A program made the translations under genes and the position numbers. From assembly GCA_002245855.1 (NCBI GenBank), contig NOUX01000016.1:1-36113 (forward strand): 36,113 nucleotides of DNA. The letters are read 5' to 3'. The notes beneath the pieces were generated by a model. The model was not told where the DNA came from, searched no databases, and saw nothing but the letters and a program-made list of their open reading frames with translations. Source of the DNA: Sphingobacterium cellulitidis (lineage in GTDB: Bacteria; Bacteroidota; Bacteroidia; Sphingobacteriales; Sphingobacteriaceae). Shown here piece by piece: positions 16,409-26,010 of the stretch (the stretch's first letter is position 1; every line of letters starts with the position of its first letter).

Positions 16409-17977
16409 TTATAACATGTAGCGTTTAGCTAATTCAATGTATTGGTTAACTTCTTTTTGTGTCCACTCTGCTGATTTCCCCAATTCCTTGGCCATGATTT
16501 CTGCAACTTTAGGTGCAGCTTCAATGGAAGCCTTAGCATCCAATAGGAGTAATCGACATCTACGTGCTAGAAAATCTTCTACCTTACGGATCATCTCGTA
16601 TCGGCAGGCCCAAACAACTTCAGCAGCGTTGTATTCATATCCCTCAACTAATAATTCACGCAGCGATTCATCCTCTTGGATCAAGTGTTGGATAGCTTGA
16701 TAATCCTTGCCGTAAAGATTCCAATGGGCATGATACACATCAGGGGTGGAGCCATGGATTTCTAGGTTTTTGGTCTTGCAAGGAACATCTTTTAATCCCG
16801 CAACTTGAATTGCCATATCCACCGTGTCTTCTGCCATCTTGCGATAGGTAGTCCATTTTCCACCAGTAATGGTAATCAGGTTAGATTCACTACGGATTAA
16901 TTTGTGATCCCTGGAAATCTCCTTAGTACTTTCATCATCATCCTTTGGAGCCGCCAGAGGCCGTAAACCCGCATATATAGCCAAGATATCTTCTCTTTTC
17001 GGAGCTGGATCTAAATAACTATCCGCGGTTTCCAAAATAAAGTTTATCTCATCTTCCATCGGCCTAGGTTCTATCATATGTTCCTTGATGGGAATATCCG
17101 TGGTTCCCAAGAGCACCTTTCCATGCCAAGGAACTCCAAAGAGTACTCTTCCATCACTAGTTTCAGGAATCATCAGGGCATCTATGCCATCCAAAAATTT
17201 ACGATCGATAACGATATGTGACCCTTGACTTGGCCGAACGAGGTTTTTATGAGTAGGCGAATCTAACTTCAAAATATCATCCACAAAGACACCAGTTGCA
17301 TTAATAACAGACTTAGCTTTAAGCGAATAGGTTTCATTACTTTCAGTATCTCTTACGGTTAATCCATTCACTAACCCTTTTTCATCCTTATGAATTTCAA
17401 TGGCTTCCACATAGTTCAAAACTGTCGCGCCATGTTCAATGGCAGTCTGTCCAAGATTCACCGCTAAACGGGCATCATCAAATTGACCATCATAATAAAG
17501 GATGCCGCCTTTTAAATTCTTCGGATTGATATGCGGTAGCTTTTGGATCACTTCGGCCTTGGAAAGTCCTTCGGAATTACCAATCCGAAGACTGCCGGCC
17601 AGCCAATCATAAAGCTTCAGGCCAATAAGATATTTTAATTTACTGAAGGTAGAGTAGACAGGAATAATAAAAGATTGAACCGAAGAGACATGCGGAGCAT
17701 TTTTGAAAATTAATCCTCTTTCGCGGAGGGCACCCATAACGAGTTTTATATCCCCATTTGCTAAGTATCGAACTCCACCATGAACTAATTTGGTGCTTTT
17801 ACTGGATGTTCCTTTCGCAAAGTCATATTTTTCTATTAATAATACCTTGAAACCTCGACTCGCAGCGTCTACTGCAGTGCCTAATCCGGTGGCACCTCCA
17901 CCGATGATTATTAGGTCCCAAACGATTGCTTCTTTTAATGTATTGAGTTGATCAGATCTATTGATTACAGCGAGCAT
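16409..17977 (-). CDS. glpD: aerobic glycerol-3-phosphate dehydrogenase GlpD
   Basis: FAD-dependent, membrane-associated oxidation of glycerol-3-phosphate to DHAP, feeding electrons to quinone. The 522 aa start with the dinucleotide fold DLIIIGGGATGLGTA, then the GlpD signature EKYDFAKGTSSKSTKLVHGG followed by VRYL. Also seen are SHIVIDRKF, the FGVPWHGKVLLGTTD block, IYAGLRPL, and ITGGKWTTYRKMAED. The C-terminal cap domain contains AEVVWACRYEMIRKVEDFLARR. It is the first gene of the glp operon. The 512-bp gap upstream is shared with a divergent Gfo/Idh/MocA gene. No clear promoter consensus was found for it. Confidence 0.96.
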   Translation of the reverse strand: MLAVINRSDQLNTLKEAIVWDLIIIGGGATGLGTAVDAASRGFKVLLIEKYDFAKGTSSKSTKLVHGGVRYLANGDIKLVMGALRERGLIFKNAPHVSSVQSFIIPVYSTFSKLKYLIGLKLYDWLAGSLRIGNSEGLSKAEVIQKLPHINPKNLKGGILYYDGQFDDARLAVNLGQTAIEHGATVLNYVEAIEIHKDEKGLVNGLTVRDTESNETYSLKAKSVINATGVFVDDILKLDSPTHKNLVRPSQGSHIVIDRKFLDGIDALMIPETSDGRVLFGVPWHGKVLLGTTDIPIKEHMIEPRPMEDEINFILETADSYLDPAPKREDILAIYAGLRPLAAPKDDDESTKEISRDHKLIRSESNLITITGGKWTTYRKMAEDTVDMAIQVAGLKDVPCKTKNLEIHGSTPDVYHAHWNLYGKDYQAIQHLIQEDESLRELLVEGYEYNAAEVVWACRYEMIRKVEDFLARRCRLLLLDAKASIEAAPKVAEIMAKELGKSAEWTQKEVNQYIELAKRYML

Positions 17978-18489
17978 CTAAATGTGTTTTATGCTAAATG
18001 TAAGAAATTTTAAGAAGAAATGAATCCTATTCATTTGAGTTAATAATAATTTAATGGGCATATTTTTCTGTAAAAATCCCTGTATTTCAGTTTTTAATCT
18101 TAAATAATTTGTTATTTTTGAGTCTATTATCCATACATTTTACCTGCGAATACCTCAGTTATTTTTATTTATTTTTCTTAAATTATCTTTAATATTGTTT
18201 TATTGCATGTCTGGGCAGATGGGTTGTATTGGCGAAAGTAATAATTCATTTACGCAAACGTTTGTTTAGGTTTTGTAGAGAACTGATAAGGAGGTTTGGC
18301 GATAAATAATAAAGTTATGACTGAATGTGATAAATGAAAACTGAAAAGTTTTCCTACAATTGTGAAACTAAATCTATTTATACAATTTTTATGATACAAT
18401 AATCCGATTTTTTGCTGCAAGATGAACCCAAAATAGGGGGATTCCAAGCATTAGATTAGTTTGTTATATCCGATTGAATCATAAATTTT
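17978..18489. other. 512-bp divergent intergenic region (glpD / Gfo-DUF1080)
   Basis: AT-rich spacer between divergent operons, with no coding frame I would support. It contains the perfect palindrome CAAACGTTTG (18255-18264). An isolated AAGGAGGT (18288-18295) leads into no credible gene. No TAnnTTTG element with a matching -33 was found for either direction. The length suggests two promoters plus operator sites. Confidence 0.5.
18255..18264. promoter_or_regulatory. candidate operator palindrome CAAACGTTTG
   Basis: A perfect 10-bp palindrome within ACGCAAACGTTTGTT, 225 bp before the Gfo/Idh/MocA start. A central CG with A/T-rich half-sites resembles LacI/GalR-family operators that often control sugar operons. 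No regulator gene lies nearby, so this rests on motif shape alone. Confidence 0.3.
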
Positions 18490-19761
18490 ATGAAAGAAAA
18501 CAATAATAATACTTCTAGGCGCGATTTCATCAAGAAATCGTTGATTGGGGCAGCAGCATTTACTATTGTGCCTCGTTTTGTACTTGGAAAGGGCTACCTA
18601 GCACCTAGCGACCACCTGACTAAAGGGGTGATCGGAGTAGGGTCAATGGGTAGAGGTCACTTTGCTTATGCCGGTACTAAAACGGTTGCAATCTGTGATG
18701 TTGACACTAGACATTTAGCATTAGCTCAAAAAGCTTTGGGCGGTGGTATCAAAGAACACCATGACTTCCGCGATTTAATCTCTAATCCTGAAGTAGATAT
18801 CGTCCATATCGCAACTCCTCCACATTGGCACGGATTAATGGCAGTAGAAGCAGCTCGCTCTGGAAAAGATATCTGGTGTGAAAAACCAATGACCAGAACT
18901 ATCGGTGAAGGTAAGAAAGTGAAAGAAGCTGTAAAACAACATGGTAATATTTTTAGATTAAATACCTGGTTCCGTTTTGATGCTAATTTCTATGGCATGA
19001 ACGTACCAGTGAAGAAAATTAAAAAATTAGTGGATACAGGTATGTTGGGATGGCCACTGAAAGTGACTATCAGTAAACATACTGGTTTCGACTGGAAATT
19101 CTACTGGGTAGGTAAAACTAACCTTCCTGTTGAACAGGTGCCTAAAGAACTTGATTATGAAATGTGGTTAGGACCTGCTCCGCATAAACCGTATAGCTCA
19201 CACCGTACGCACTTAACGTTTAGAGGTTACTGGGATTATGACGGTGGTGGTCTTGGAGATATGGGTCAGCACTATATGGACCCAGTTCAATATTTCCTAG
19301 GTAAAGACAATGAAAGCCCAGTGAAGATTGAAGTGGATGCTCCTCAACAACACTCCGATGCTGTAGGTACCTGGAGAAAAATCACCTATACCTATGCTGA
19401 TGGATGTCAAATCATCCTGGATGGGGAAGGTACTGAAGAAGGAAAAGCCTATATCGAAGGTCCAAATGGAAAATTATACAAAGGCTTTGTTTCTGATATT
19501 CCTGATTTGGAACGCAAATTAGCACAATATCCAGATCCTGCTCCGCAGATTACAGACTTCGTGGAAGCAGTTCGTACGCGTCAAAAATTTGCGCTGAACG
19601 AAGAAAACGGGTATTACTCTTGTACATTGGTAAACTTAGGCCTTGCCGCATTGCGATTGAACAGAACCTTACATTATGATTCTGCAAAGCAAGAGTTTGT
19701 AAACGATGAAGCAGCCAACAGATTGATTAACCAGCCAATGAGAGGACCTTGGTCTTTCTAA
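18490..19761 (+). CDS. Tat-exported Gfo/Idh/MocA family oxidoreductase
   Basis: NAD(P)-dependent sugar oxidoreductase family, 423 aa. The N-terminus has a twin-arginine signal (SRRDFIKKSLIGAAAF, then a cleavage region near residue 30), so it should be folded in the cytosol with its cofactor and exported to the periplasm. The Rossmann domain shows GVGSMGRGHFAYAG, the family motif WCEKPMTRTIGEG, and an HWHG segment. The C-terminal domain has GGGLGDMGQHYMDP, typical of the bacterial secreted Gfo branch with a lysine/histidine active site. It is 12 bp upstream of a large DUF1080 protein. By family knowledge this pairing suggests oxidation to 3-keto sugars followed by cleavage. Confidence 0.92.
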   Translation: MKENNNNTSRRDFIKKSLIGAAAFTIVPRFVLGKGYLAPSDHLTKGVIGVGSMGRGHFAYAGTKTVAICDVDTRHLALAQKALGGGIKEHHDFRDLISNPEVDIVHIATPPHWHGLMAVEAARSGKDIWCEKPMTRTIGEGKKVKEAVKQHGNIFRLNTWFRFDANFYGMNVPVKKIKKLVDTGMLGWPLKVTISKHTGFDWKFYWVGKTNLPVEQVPKELDYEMWLGPAPHKPYSSHRTHLTFRGYWDYDGGGLGDMGQHYMDPVQYFLGKDNESPVKIEVDAPQQHSDAVGTWRKITYTYADGCQIILDGEGTEEGKAYIEGPNGKLYKGFVSDIPDLERKLAQYPDPAPQITDFVEAVRTRQKFALNEENGYYSCTLVNLGLAALRLNRTLHYDSAKQEFVNDEAANRLINQPMRGPWSF

Positions 19762-19773
19762 TACCGACAAAAC

Positions 19774-22700
19774 ATGAAAAAAGTATTTAACACGATAGCC
19801 GCATTATTATTTTTACAAGTTGCAGCTTATGCTCAACAACCTTCAGGCCGGACTACGGCGACCAAGATTGCTGATGTATTGGCGCAACAACCTGCTGAAG
19901 AACAAGCCAAGTTCATTATGGCCATGAAAGAATTGGAAGGATTTACTTCTGAAGATGTTTCTGCGCTCTTATTAGGCTTAAAACCACAAGGAGGTAATAA
20001 TGCCCCTGTAGAATATGCAACCAATTCCTATGCATTTTTCGTGATGCAACCTAACATGGAGAGCCAACGTGCTACCTATGTGAAAGGATTATTGGATGCC
20101 TTGGATAAATTGACCGACAAAAACAATAAAGGTTATGTTTTTGAAGTGTTGAAATTCTGTGCTAAGAACGATGCCATCGATAAGGTTGCGCCATACCTGG
20201 CCGATGAAGAATTAGCAGAGAAAGCTGCTCGCGTTCTGAACGCTATCCATACTCCTGAAGCTGCATCTGCACTGAATGCTGCATTGAATAGCTCCTCAAC
20301 GGAAAAAACAGCGACTGCTATTGTTACTGCATTAGGAGAACTGGAATCAGCTGATGCTGAGGCAAAAATCATCGAATTGATTTCAAAATATAACTCTGAT
20401 AATTTCCAGTTGGCGGCTTTAACTGCATTGAGTAAAATCGGCGGAGTGAATTCTTCTGAAACATTCCTGAAAAAGGTGGAAGAGAAGAGTTACCAGTATG
20501 ATAAAACCAATGCCGCTAGTTTGGCAGTGGATTATGCTGAAAGCTTGGCGAAAAAAGATAAAGATGCTGAAGCAACTCGTTTTGCAACCGCATTATATAA
20601 AAATGCTACGGCATTTAAAGCGCCAACCATCCAAGCTGGTGCTATCTCTGTATTAACTTCAATCAATCCAGCTAAACAAAAGAAGCAATTGATAAAATTA
20701 GCTTCTAACGAAGATAAATTGCTTCGTAATGTTGCATTGAACTTATTGGCTGATGAAGCGAAAGCAAGTGACTTGGTGAAGTTGGCCGGTTCATTGAGAA
20801 AATTGGATGGCGATGCACAAGAGAGTGTATTGAATTTCCTGGCGACTGAAGATGCAACTGGATCTATCAAAGCCATCGAAAAAAGCTTTCCAGCTTTAAA
20901 AGATGAAGAAGCTAAGATTGCTGCCTTAAATGCACTTTCGGTATTATCTAAAGGCACAAATTCAGCATTCCTGATCCAACAGATCCCGAATGCTTCTGAA
21001 AAGGAATTGGCAGTTATTAAAACCTTGCTTTTATCTTCTCAGGATAAAGCCGCAATGGATGCTGTCAATGGCGCATTAGCAACTGCGGATGCGAAAACAC
21101 AGGTTGCTTTATTGGATGTGTTGAGTCATAGAACCAACCCTTCTTCTTCAGCTGCTGTATTGCCTTTAACTGCTTCTTCGGATGCAGCGGTTAGATTGGC
21201 TGCTTTTAAAGCTCTATCAAATACCGTAAATCCTGATAACCTTGATGCTGTAATCCAATTATTGGATAACGCTTCTGGAGAGGAGTTAAAATATGCACAA
21301 CAAGCAGCGATTGATGCTATCAATGCTAGCCCGGACAAGGATGCTAAAATCCAACGTCTAGCTGCTAACATTTCTCGTTCTGCAGCGCCTTCAGCAGGGA
21401 AATACTTCCCAATATTTGCTGGGGTAGGTGGTTCTGAAGCTTTAAAAGCGGTTGAAAATTATGTGTCAAGTAATGGCCCGTTAAAAGCTGAATCTATTCA
21501 GGCTCTTGCAAACTGGTCAAATTCTGAATCTTTACCGGTATTGATTCGTTTATCAAAAACTGAAAAGGATCCAGCATTATTTAGCAGCATCTTCAATGGA
21601 TTAATCAAGCAATTAAATGCTAGTAATGTTAATCCTGATCAGAAGACTCTATTGTTGAAAGATGCTTTTGCATTGGCTCAAGATAACAAGCAAAAATCAG
21701 CTGCCTTATCAAACTTACAGTCTACGGGAACTTACCAAGCCTTAATGTTCGCGGCAAAATACATGAATGATGCTCAATTAGGTGGAGCAGCAACGAATGT
21801 AGCCATGAATATCGCGATGGATAATAAAGCTTTTATTGGTCCTGAGGTTCGTCAAATCTTAAATGATGCGGCAACAAAATTATCAGGAAGTGAAAGTTCA
21901 TACCTAAAGGAAGCTATTGTTCGTCACTTAGCAGAAATGCCAAGTGGTGAGGGCTATGTTTCCATGTTCAATGGTAAGGATTTGACAGGCTGGCAAGGGT
22001 TGGTTGAAAATCCAATCAAACGTGCTAACATGTCAAAAGCTGAACTGGCAAAGAAACAGGTTGAAGCCGATAAGAAAATGCGTGAAAGCTGGACTGCCGA
22101 GAATGGCGATTTAGTGTTCAGTGGACATGGAGATAACATCGCATCGATTAAAAAGTATGGCGATTTCGAAATGTTGGTAGACTGGAAATTGGACCCTAAT
22201 GGTAAAGAACCAGATGCAGGTATCTATTTGAGAGGAACTCCACAAGTTCAGATCTGGGATATTTCCAGAGTTGAAGTAGGAGCGCAGGTAGGTTCTGGTG
22301 GTTTGTATAACAACGCCAAGAATGCCAAAGATCCAATCAAAGTTGCGGACAACGCCTTAGGAGAATGGAATACCTTTAAAATCAAAATGGTTGGTGAGGA
22401 TGTTTCTGTATGGTTGAATGGTGAATTAGTGGTGGACAATGTACCATTGGAAAACTACTGGGACCGCAATCAATCTATTTTCCCAACGGAGCAAATCGAA
22501 CTTCAAGCACATGGTTCACGAGTATGGTACCGTGATATCTATATCAAGGAAATCGCTCGTAAGGAAGTTTATACTTTAAGCAATCAAGAGAAGCAAGAAG
22601 GATTTGACCTATTATTTGATGGAACGAATTTAGATAAGTGGACGAGTACTCCGGCTTATGAGATTACACCTGAAGGATACATCCGTTCGAATCCAGATGC

Positions 22701-23172
22701 TAAATTCGGCAAGAACTTGTACACGAAAGATGAATATGCTGACTTCGTTTACAGATTTGAGTTTAAATTGACTCCTGGAGCAAACAATGGAGTAGGAATC
22801 CGCACACCATTGGATGGAGATGCTGCTTATTCAGGTATGGAAATCCAAATCCTGGATGATGGCGCAGATGTGTACAAAGATTTGAAACCTTATCAATATC
22901 ACGGATCGGTTTACGGTATTATCGCTGCTAAACGTGGCGCCCTAAATCCTGTTGGAGAATGGAATACTGAAGAAATCCGTATTCAAGGTGATAAAATCAA
23001 AGTCACTGTCAATGGAAAAGTAATCGTTGATGCCGATTTGAAGCAAGCAACTAAAAATGGTGCTGCTGATGGAAAAGATCACCCAGGATTAAAGAATAAC
23101 TCTGGTCACATTGGTTTCTTAGGACATGGTACGGAAGTATTCCTTAGAAATATCCGAGTGAAAAAATTATAG
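19774..23172 (+). CDS. large secreted HEAT-like repeat protein with two DUF1080 (3-keto-glycoside hydrolase/lyase-like) domains
   Basis: A 1132-aa exported protein. A signal peptide (MKKVFNTIAALLFLQVAAYA) leads. Residues about 100-700 are alanine-rich helical repeats of HEAT type, with recurring 30-40-residue hairpins such as AALTALSKIGG and VRLAAFKALSN. Two concanavalin-like DUF1080 domains follow: about 727-930 (from GYVSMFNGKDLTGW, with PDAGIYLRG) and 943-1132 (from GFDLLFDGTNLDKW, with NGVGIRTP and HGSVYGI). DUF1080 proteins act on 3-keto-glucosides. The preceding Gfo/Idh/MocA gene would supply the oxidation step. The HEAT part may bind partner proteins or substrate. A strong terminator follows 17 bp after the stop. 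Confidence 0.9.
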   Translation: MKKVFNTIAALLFLQVAAYAQQPSGRTTATKIADVLAQQPAEEQAKFIMAMKELEGFTSEDVSALLLGLKPQGGNNAPVEYATNSYAFFVMQPNMESQRATYVKGLLDALDKLTDKNNKGYVFEVLKFCAKNDAIDKVAPYLADEELAEKAARVLNAIHTPEAASALNAALNSSSTEKTATAIVTALGELESADAEAKIIELISKYNSDNFQLAALTALSKIGGVNSSETFLKKVEEKSYQYDKTNAASLAVDYAESLAKKDKDAEATRFATALYKNATAFKAPTIQAGAISVLTSINPAKQKKQLIKLASNEDKLLRNVALNLLADEAKASDLVKLAGSLRKLDGDAQESVLNFLATEDATGSIKAIEKSFPALKDEEAKIAALNALSVLSKGTNSAFLIQQIPNASEKELAVIKTLLLSSQDKAAMDAVNGALATADAKTQVALLDVLSHRTNPSSSAAVLPLTASSDAAVRLAAFKALSNTVNPDNLDAVIQLLDNASGEELKYAQQAAIDAINASPDKDAKIQRLAANISRSAAPSAGKYFPIFAGVGGSEALKAVENYVSSNGPLKAESIQALANWSNSESLPVLIRLSKTEKDPALFSSIFNGLIKQLNASNVNPDQKTLLLKDAFALAQDNKQKSAALSNLQSTGTYQALMFAAKYMNDAQLGGAATNVAMNIAMDNKAFIGPEVRQILNDAATKLSGSESSYLKEAIVRHLAEMPSGEGYVSMFNGKDLTGWQGLVENPIKRANMSKAELAKKQVEADKKMRESWTAENGDLVFSGHGDNIASIKKYGDFEMLVDWKLDPNGKEPDAGIYLRGTPQVQIWDISRVEVGAQVGSGGLYNNAKNAKDPIKVADNALGEWNTFKIKMVGEDVSVWLNGELVVDNVPLENYWDRNQSIFPTEQIELQAHGSRVWYRDIYIKEIARKEVYTLSNQEKQEGFDLLFDGTNLDKWTSTPAYEITPEGYIRSNPDAKFGKNLYTKDEYADFVYRFEFKLTPGANNGVGIRTPLDGDAAYSGMEIQILDDGADVYKDLKPYQYHGSVYGIIAAKRGALNPVGEWNTEEIRIQGDKIKVTVNGKVIVDADLKQATKNGAADGKDHPGLKNNSGHIGFLGHGTEVFLRNIRVKKL

Positions 23173-23189
23173 TTAATCATTTTTTATAG

Positions 23190-23221
23190 AAAAGCGCCAG
23201 TATTTACTGGCGCTTTTTTTT
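23190..23221 (+). terminator. intrinsic terminator of the Gfo-DUF1080 operon
   Basis: AAAAGCGCCAGTA (23190-23202) pairs with TACTGGCGCTTTT (23205-23217), and eight or more Ts follow directly. It is a classical Rho-independent terminator, 17 bp after the stop. Confidence 0.92.
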
Positions 23222-23311
23222 ATGTCTAATTTATTGTCAGATTTTTAGGCTCATTTTACTCCACTTCGGGAATTATTTTGGTCTAATTATATGTTCTAGC
23301 GGAATGCTATC

Positions 23312-23395
23312 GGATCTCCCTCGGGTTTCCTTCGGACCTCCGTCGCAAAAATTCGAACAAAATCCGAAGGAGATCCGAAGAAGGTCCGGAGAAAG
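23312..23395. repeat. inverted pair of 11-nt tandem repeats
   Basis: The left arm has three 11-nt units: GGATCTCCCTC, GGGTTTCCTTC, GGACCTCCGTC (23312-23344). The right arm has three inverted units: TCCGAAGGAGA, TCCGAAGAAGG, TCCGGAGAAAG (23363-23395), preceded by a degenerate fourth TTCGAACAAAA (23352-23362). Both arms share the consensus YCTYCTTCGGA in opposite orientations, so they can pair in several registers offset by 11. Nothing coding covers the 423-bp gap (23173-23595) that holds it. Confidence 0.8.
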
Positions 23396-23595
23396 TCCCC
23401 ATAAACTGCTATCTTGATTTAAATTTGGAGTTTATTTTTTCTGAATTTCAAGGCTCAACGGCAAGCTCATCAAAACTCCTTTTATTCTTGAGTTGGATGA
23501 ATTATTTAGCCAATAAAACGTAAAATATAGCTGACAAAATGGGTTATTCCTAAGGATTCTCGTATACTTGCCCTATAAACAATAATCAATTATTC

Positions 23596-25926
23596 ATGAA
23601 TAAGATTAACCTAATTATTTCTTGTTTGGTTTTAGGTTCTATGGGGAGCAGTTACGCTCAGTTAGCACCTCTAACAGTCGATAAAATAATGCGCGATCCC
23701 AAATGGATGGGAACTTCTCCTTCAAATTACCGCTGGTCAGAAAATAGTAAATACCTGTTTTTTGATTGGAATCCGGAAAGCAAGGATAAAAGCCAAGTTT
23801 ATCGTCTTGATATTGCCTCCAAGAAATATGAATTGAGTTCTGATAGCATTGCAAGATTGGAAGTTGTACCTGATTATATCTATAACCAGGATAAAAGCAT
23901 GGCTTTGTTCGAGCGGGATGGTGATTTATTCATTAAATCTAAGAATAGGGTTAATCGCCTGACAGAAACCGTAGAACGTGAAAGCCCACTTTCCTTCCTG
24001 ATAAATAATGAAATTGTATTTCAGCGGAATGATAATGTTTATGTGATGGATTTAGGTTCGAACCAAGTTCGACAACTGACGAATTTTCAAAGGGGATCCA
24101 AACCAACAGGAGAACAGAAATTGAGTGCTCAGGATGAATGGTTGAAAAAAGATCAAGAGCAACTTTTTGAGGTCTTTAAAGAAGAGGATCGTTTAAAGGA
24201 TAAATCGAAAAGAAAAGAATCGAAGAAACCCTTATACCTTGGGGATTCATTCTTGGGAGGATTATCCGTAAGTCCAGATGGGAAATTTGTCACTTATAGG
24301 TTGATTACTCCAGCAAAAGGAAATCGGAATACCATTGTTCCTGATTTTATTACGCGATCGGGTTATGTGGAAGATCTGAATATGCGGACGAAAGTTGGGA
24401 GTGCATTGACCCAATATAAAACCTTTGTCTATAAAGTTCTTCAGGATACTGCCTTAGAGGTAAAACCCGCTACCATTCCAGGAATCAAGGATCTGCCTGC
24501 TTATTTCAGTGATTATCCTGAGCGCTTGGCAGAATTACAAAAAGCAAATGCTGACCGGAATATAAGTTGGGGAATTGGATCTTGGTCGCCTGATGCCAAA
24601 TATGCGGTTATCACTGCCAAAGCACAGGACAATAAGGATTTTTGGATTCTAAGAGTTAATCCTGAGGACGCGAGTTTGGTTCAATTGGATAGGCAGCATG
24701 ATGATGCCTGGATTTCGGGTCCGGGAATTGGCCGCGATGTGAAATGGTTGAACAATCATACTTTCTATTTCAATTCTGAGGCTTCAGGATATTCGCATTT
24801 GTACAGCTATGATCTGAACAACAACAATAAAAAACAATTGACCGAAGGCAACTGGGAGGTGCAATCCGTAGAACTATCGAAGGATGGCAAGACTTTTTAT
24901 ATCTCCGGAAATAAAGAACATCCAGGTATTACCCATTTTTATAGTCTGCCCGTTCAAGGTGGGAATTTGCAACAAATTACATCCATGAAGGGTGGTAATG
25001 AGGTGACGCTATCTCCGGATGAGAAATGGTTGGCAATTAATCATTCCACCATGAATACTCCTTGGGAGCTGTATTTGCAGAATAACAAGGCCCAATCCAA
25101 AGCGAATCAAATCACCAAATCAACGTCTGCGGAGTTTGAGAGTTATGCTTGGCGGGAGCCGGATATGATCAAGTTCCAAAATCGCCATGGGGATGATGTT
25201 TATGCTCGCGTCTATCCAGCGAAGAATCCACATCCTAATAAACCAGCGGTTGTATTTGTACATGGCGCTGGCTATTTGCAGAATGTGCATTATTGGTGGA
25301 GCCAGTATTTCAGGGAATATATGTTCAATAATATGTTGGCAGATAACGGCTATACCGTAATTGATATTGACTATACCGCAAGCTCAGGTTACGGAAGAAA
25401 CCATAGAACCGGAATTTACAGACATATGGGGGGCAAGGATTTAACGGACCAAGTGGATGGAGTGAAGTACTTGGTAGACCATTATGGAGTTAATCCTGCA
25501 AATGTAGGGCTATATGGAGGCTCCTACGGAGGTTTTATTACTTTGATGGGATTGTTTACCGAACCGGATGTATTTAAGTCTGGAGCGGCTCTAAGATCGG
25601 TAACCGATTGGGCACATTATAACCATGGCTATACTGCCAATATCCTGAACACCCCAGTTGAAGATCCAATCGCCTTCAAAAGAAGTTCGCCAATTTATTT
25701 CGCAGATAAGCTGAAGGGTAATCTTTTGATGCTTCATGGAATGGTTGATGTCAATGTTCAATTCCAAGATATCGTAAGATTAAACCAACGCTTGATCGAA
25801 CTAGGAAAAGAAAACTGGGAACTCGCAGTTTACCCGGTAGAAGACCATGGCTTTGTCCAACCAAGCAGCTGGACCGATGAATATAAACGGATTTTTAAAT
25901 TGTTTGAAAATACGCTTAAGAAGTAA
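23596..25926 (+). CDS. S9 family prolyl oligopeptidase / dipeptidyl peptidase IV-like
   Basis: Exported serine peptidase of 776 aa. It has an N-terminal signal peptide (INLIISCLVLGSMGSSYAQ) and a beta-propeller region of about residues 30-500 with repeated WSPDAK / LSPDEKWLA-type blade motifs. The C-terminal alpha/beta-hydrolase domain has nucleophile motif GGSYGG with S643, D718 in GMVDVNVQF, and H751 in VEDHGF. The triad is complete and in order. It likely removes N-terminal dipeptides or cleaves after proline in the periplasm; exact specificity is not visible. The gene is monocistronic, preceded by the 11-nt inverted repeats and followed immediately by repeat array 1. Confidence 0.93.
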   Translation: MNKINLIISCLVLGSMGSSYAQLAPLTVDKIMRDPKWMGTSPSNYRWSENSKYLFFDWNPESKDKSQVYRLDIASKKYELSSDSIARLEVVPDYIYNQDKSMALFERDGDLFIKSKNRVNRLTETVERESPLSFLINNEIVFQRNDNVYVMDLGSNQVRQLTNFQRGSKPTGEQKLSAQDEWLKKDQEQLFEVFKEEDRLKDKSKRKESKKPLYLGDSFLGGLSVSPDGKFVTYRLITPAKGNRNTIVPDFITRSGYVEDLNMRTKVGSALTQYKTFVYKVLQDTALEVKPATIPGIKDLPAYFSDYPERLAELQKANADRNISWGIGSWSPDAKYAVITAKAQDNKDFWILRVNPEDASLVQLDRQHDDAWISGPGIGRDVKWLNNHTFYFNSEASGYSHLYSYDLNNNNKKQLTEGNWEVQSVELSKDGKTFYISGNKEHPGITHFYSLPVQGGNLQQITSMKGGNEVTLSPDEKWLAINHSTMNTPWELYLQNNKAQSKANQITKSTSAEFESYAWREPDMIKFQNRHGDDVYARVYPAKNPHPNKPAVVFVHGAGYLQNVHYWWSQYFREYMFNNMLADNGYTVIDIDYTASSGYGRNHRTGIYRHMGGKDLTDQVDGVKYLVDHYGVNPANVGLYGGSYGGFITLMGLFTEPDVFKSGAALRSVTDWAHYNHGYTANILNTPVEDPIAFKRSSPIYFADKLKGNLLMLHGMVDVNVQFQDIVRLNQRLIELGKENWELAVYPVEDHGFVQPSSWTDEYKRIFKLFENTLKK

Positions 25927-26010
25927 GGGGGGTGAACCGTATGGGGGCCGTATGCTATACGCCCGTACAGTGGTTTCATTTATTCGATAGCGTATTGAGA
26001 AGATTTGTTT

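Noticed and set aside
18288..18295. AAGGAGGT, a perfect anti-SD complement in the glpD/Gfo spacer
   Set aside because: Followed only by a frame of about 13 codons from a TTG placed directly against it; no credible leader peptide.
18250..18447. 65-codon minus-strand frame in the glpD/Gfo spacer
   Set aside because: No ribosome-binding site, odd composition, and it lies in a region expected to hold promoters.
20133..21371. Alanine-rich minus-strand frames in the DUF1080 gene
   Set aside because: Shadows of the Ala-rich HEAT repeat codons on the opposite strand; no start signals.
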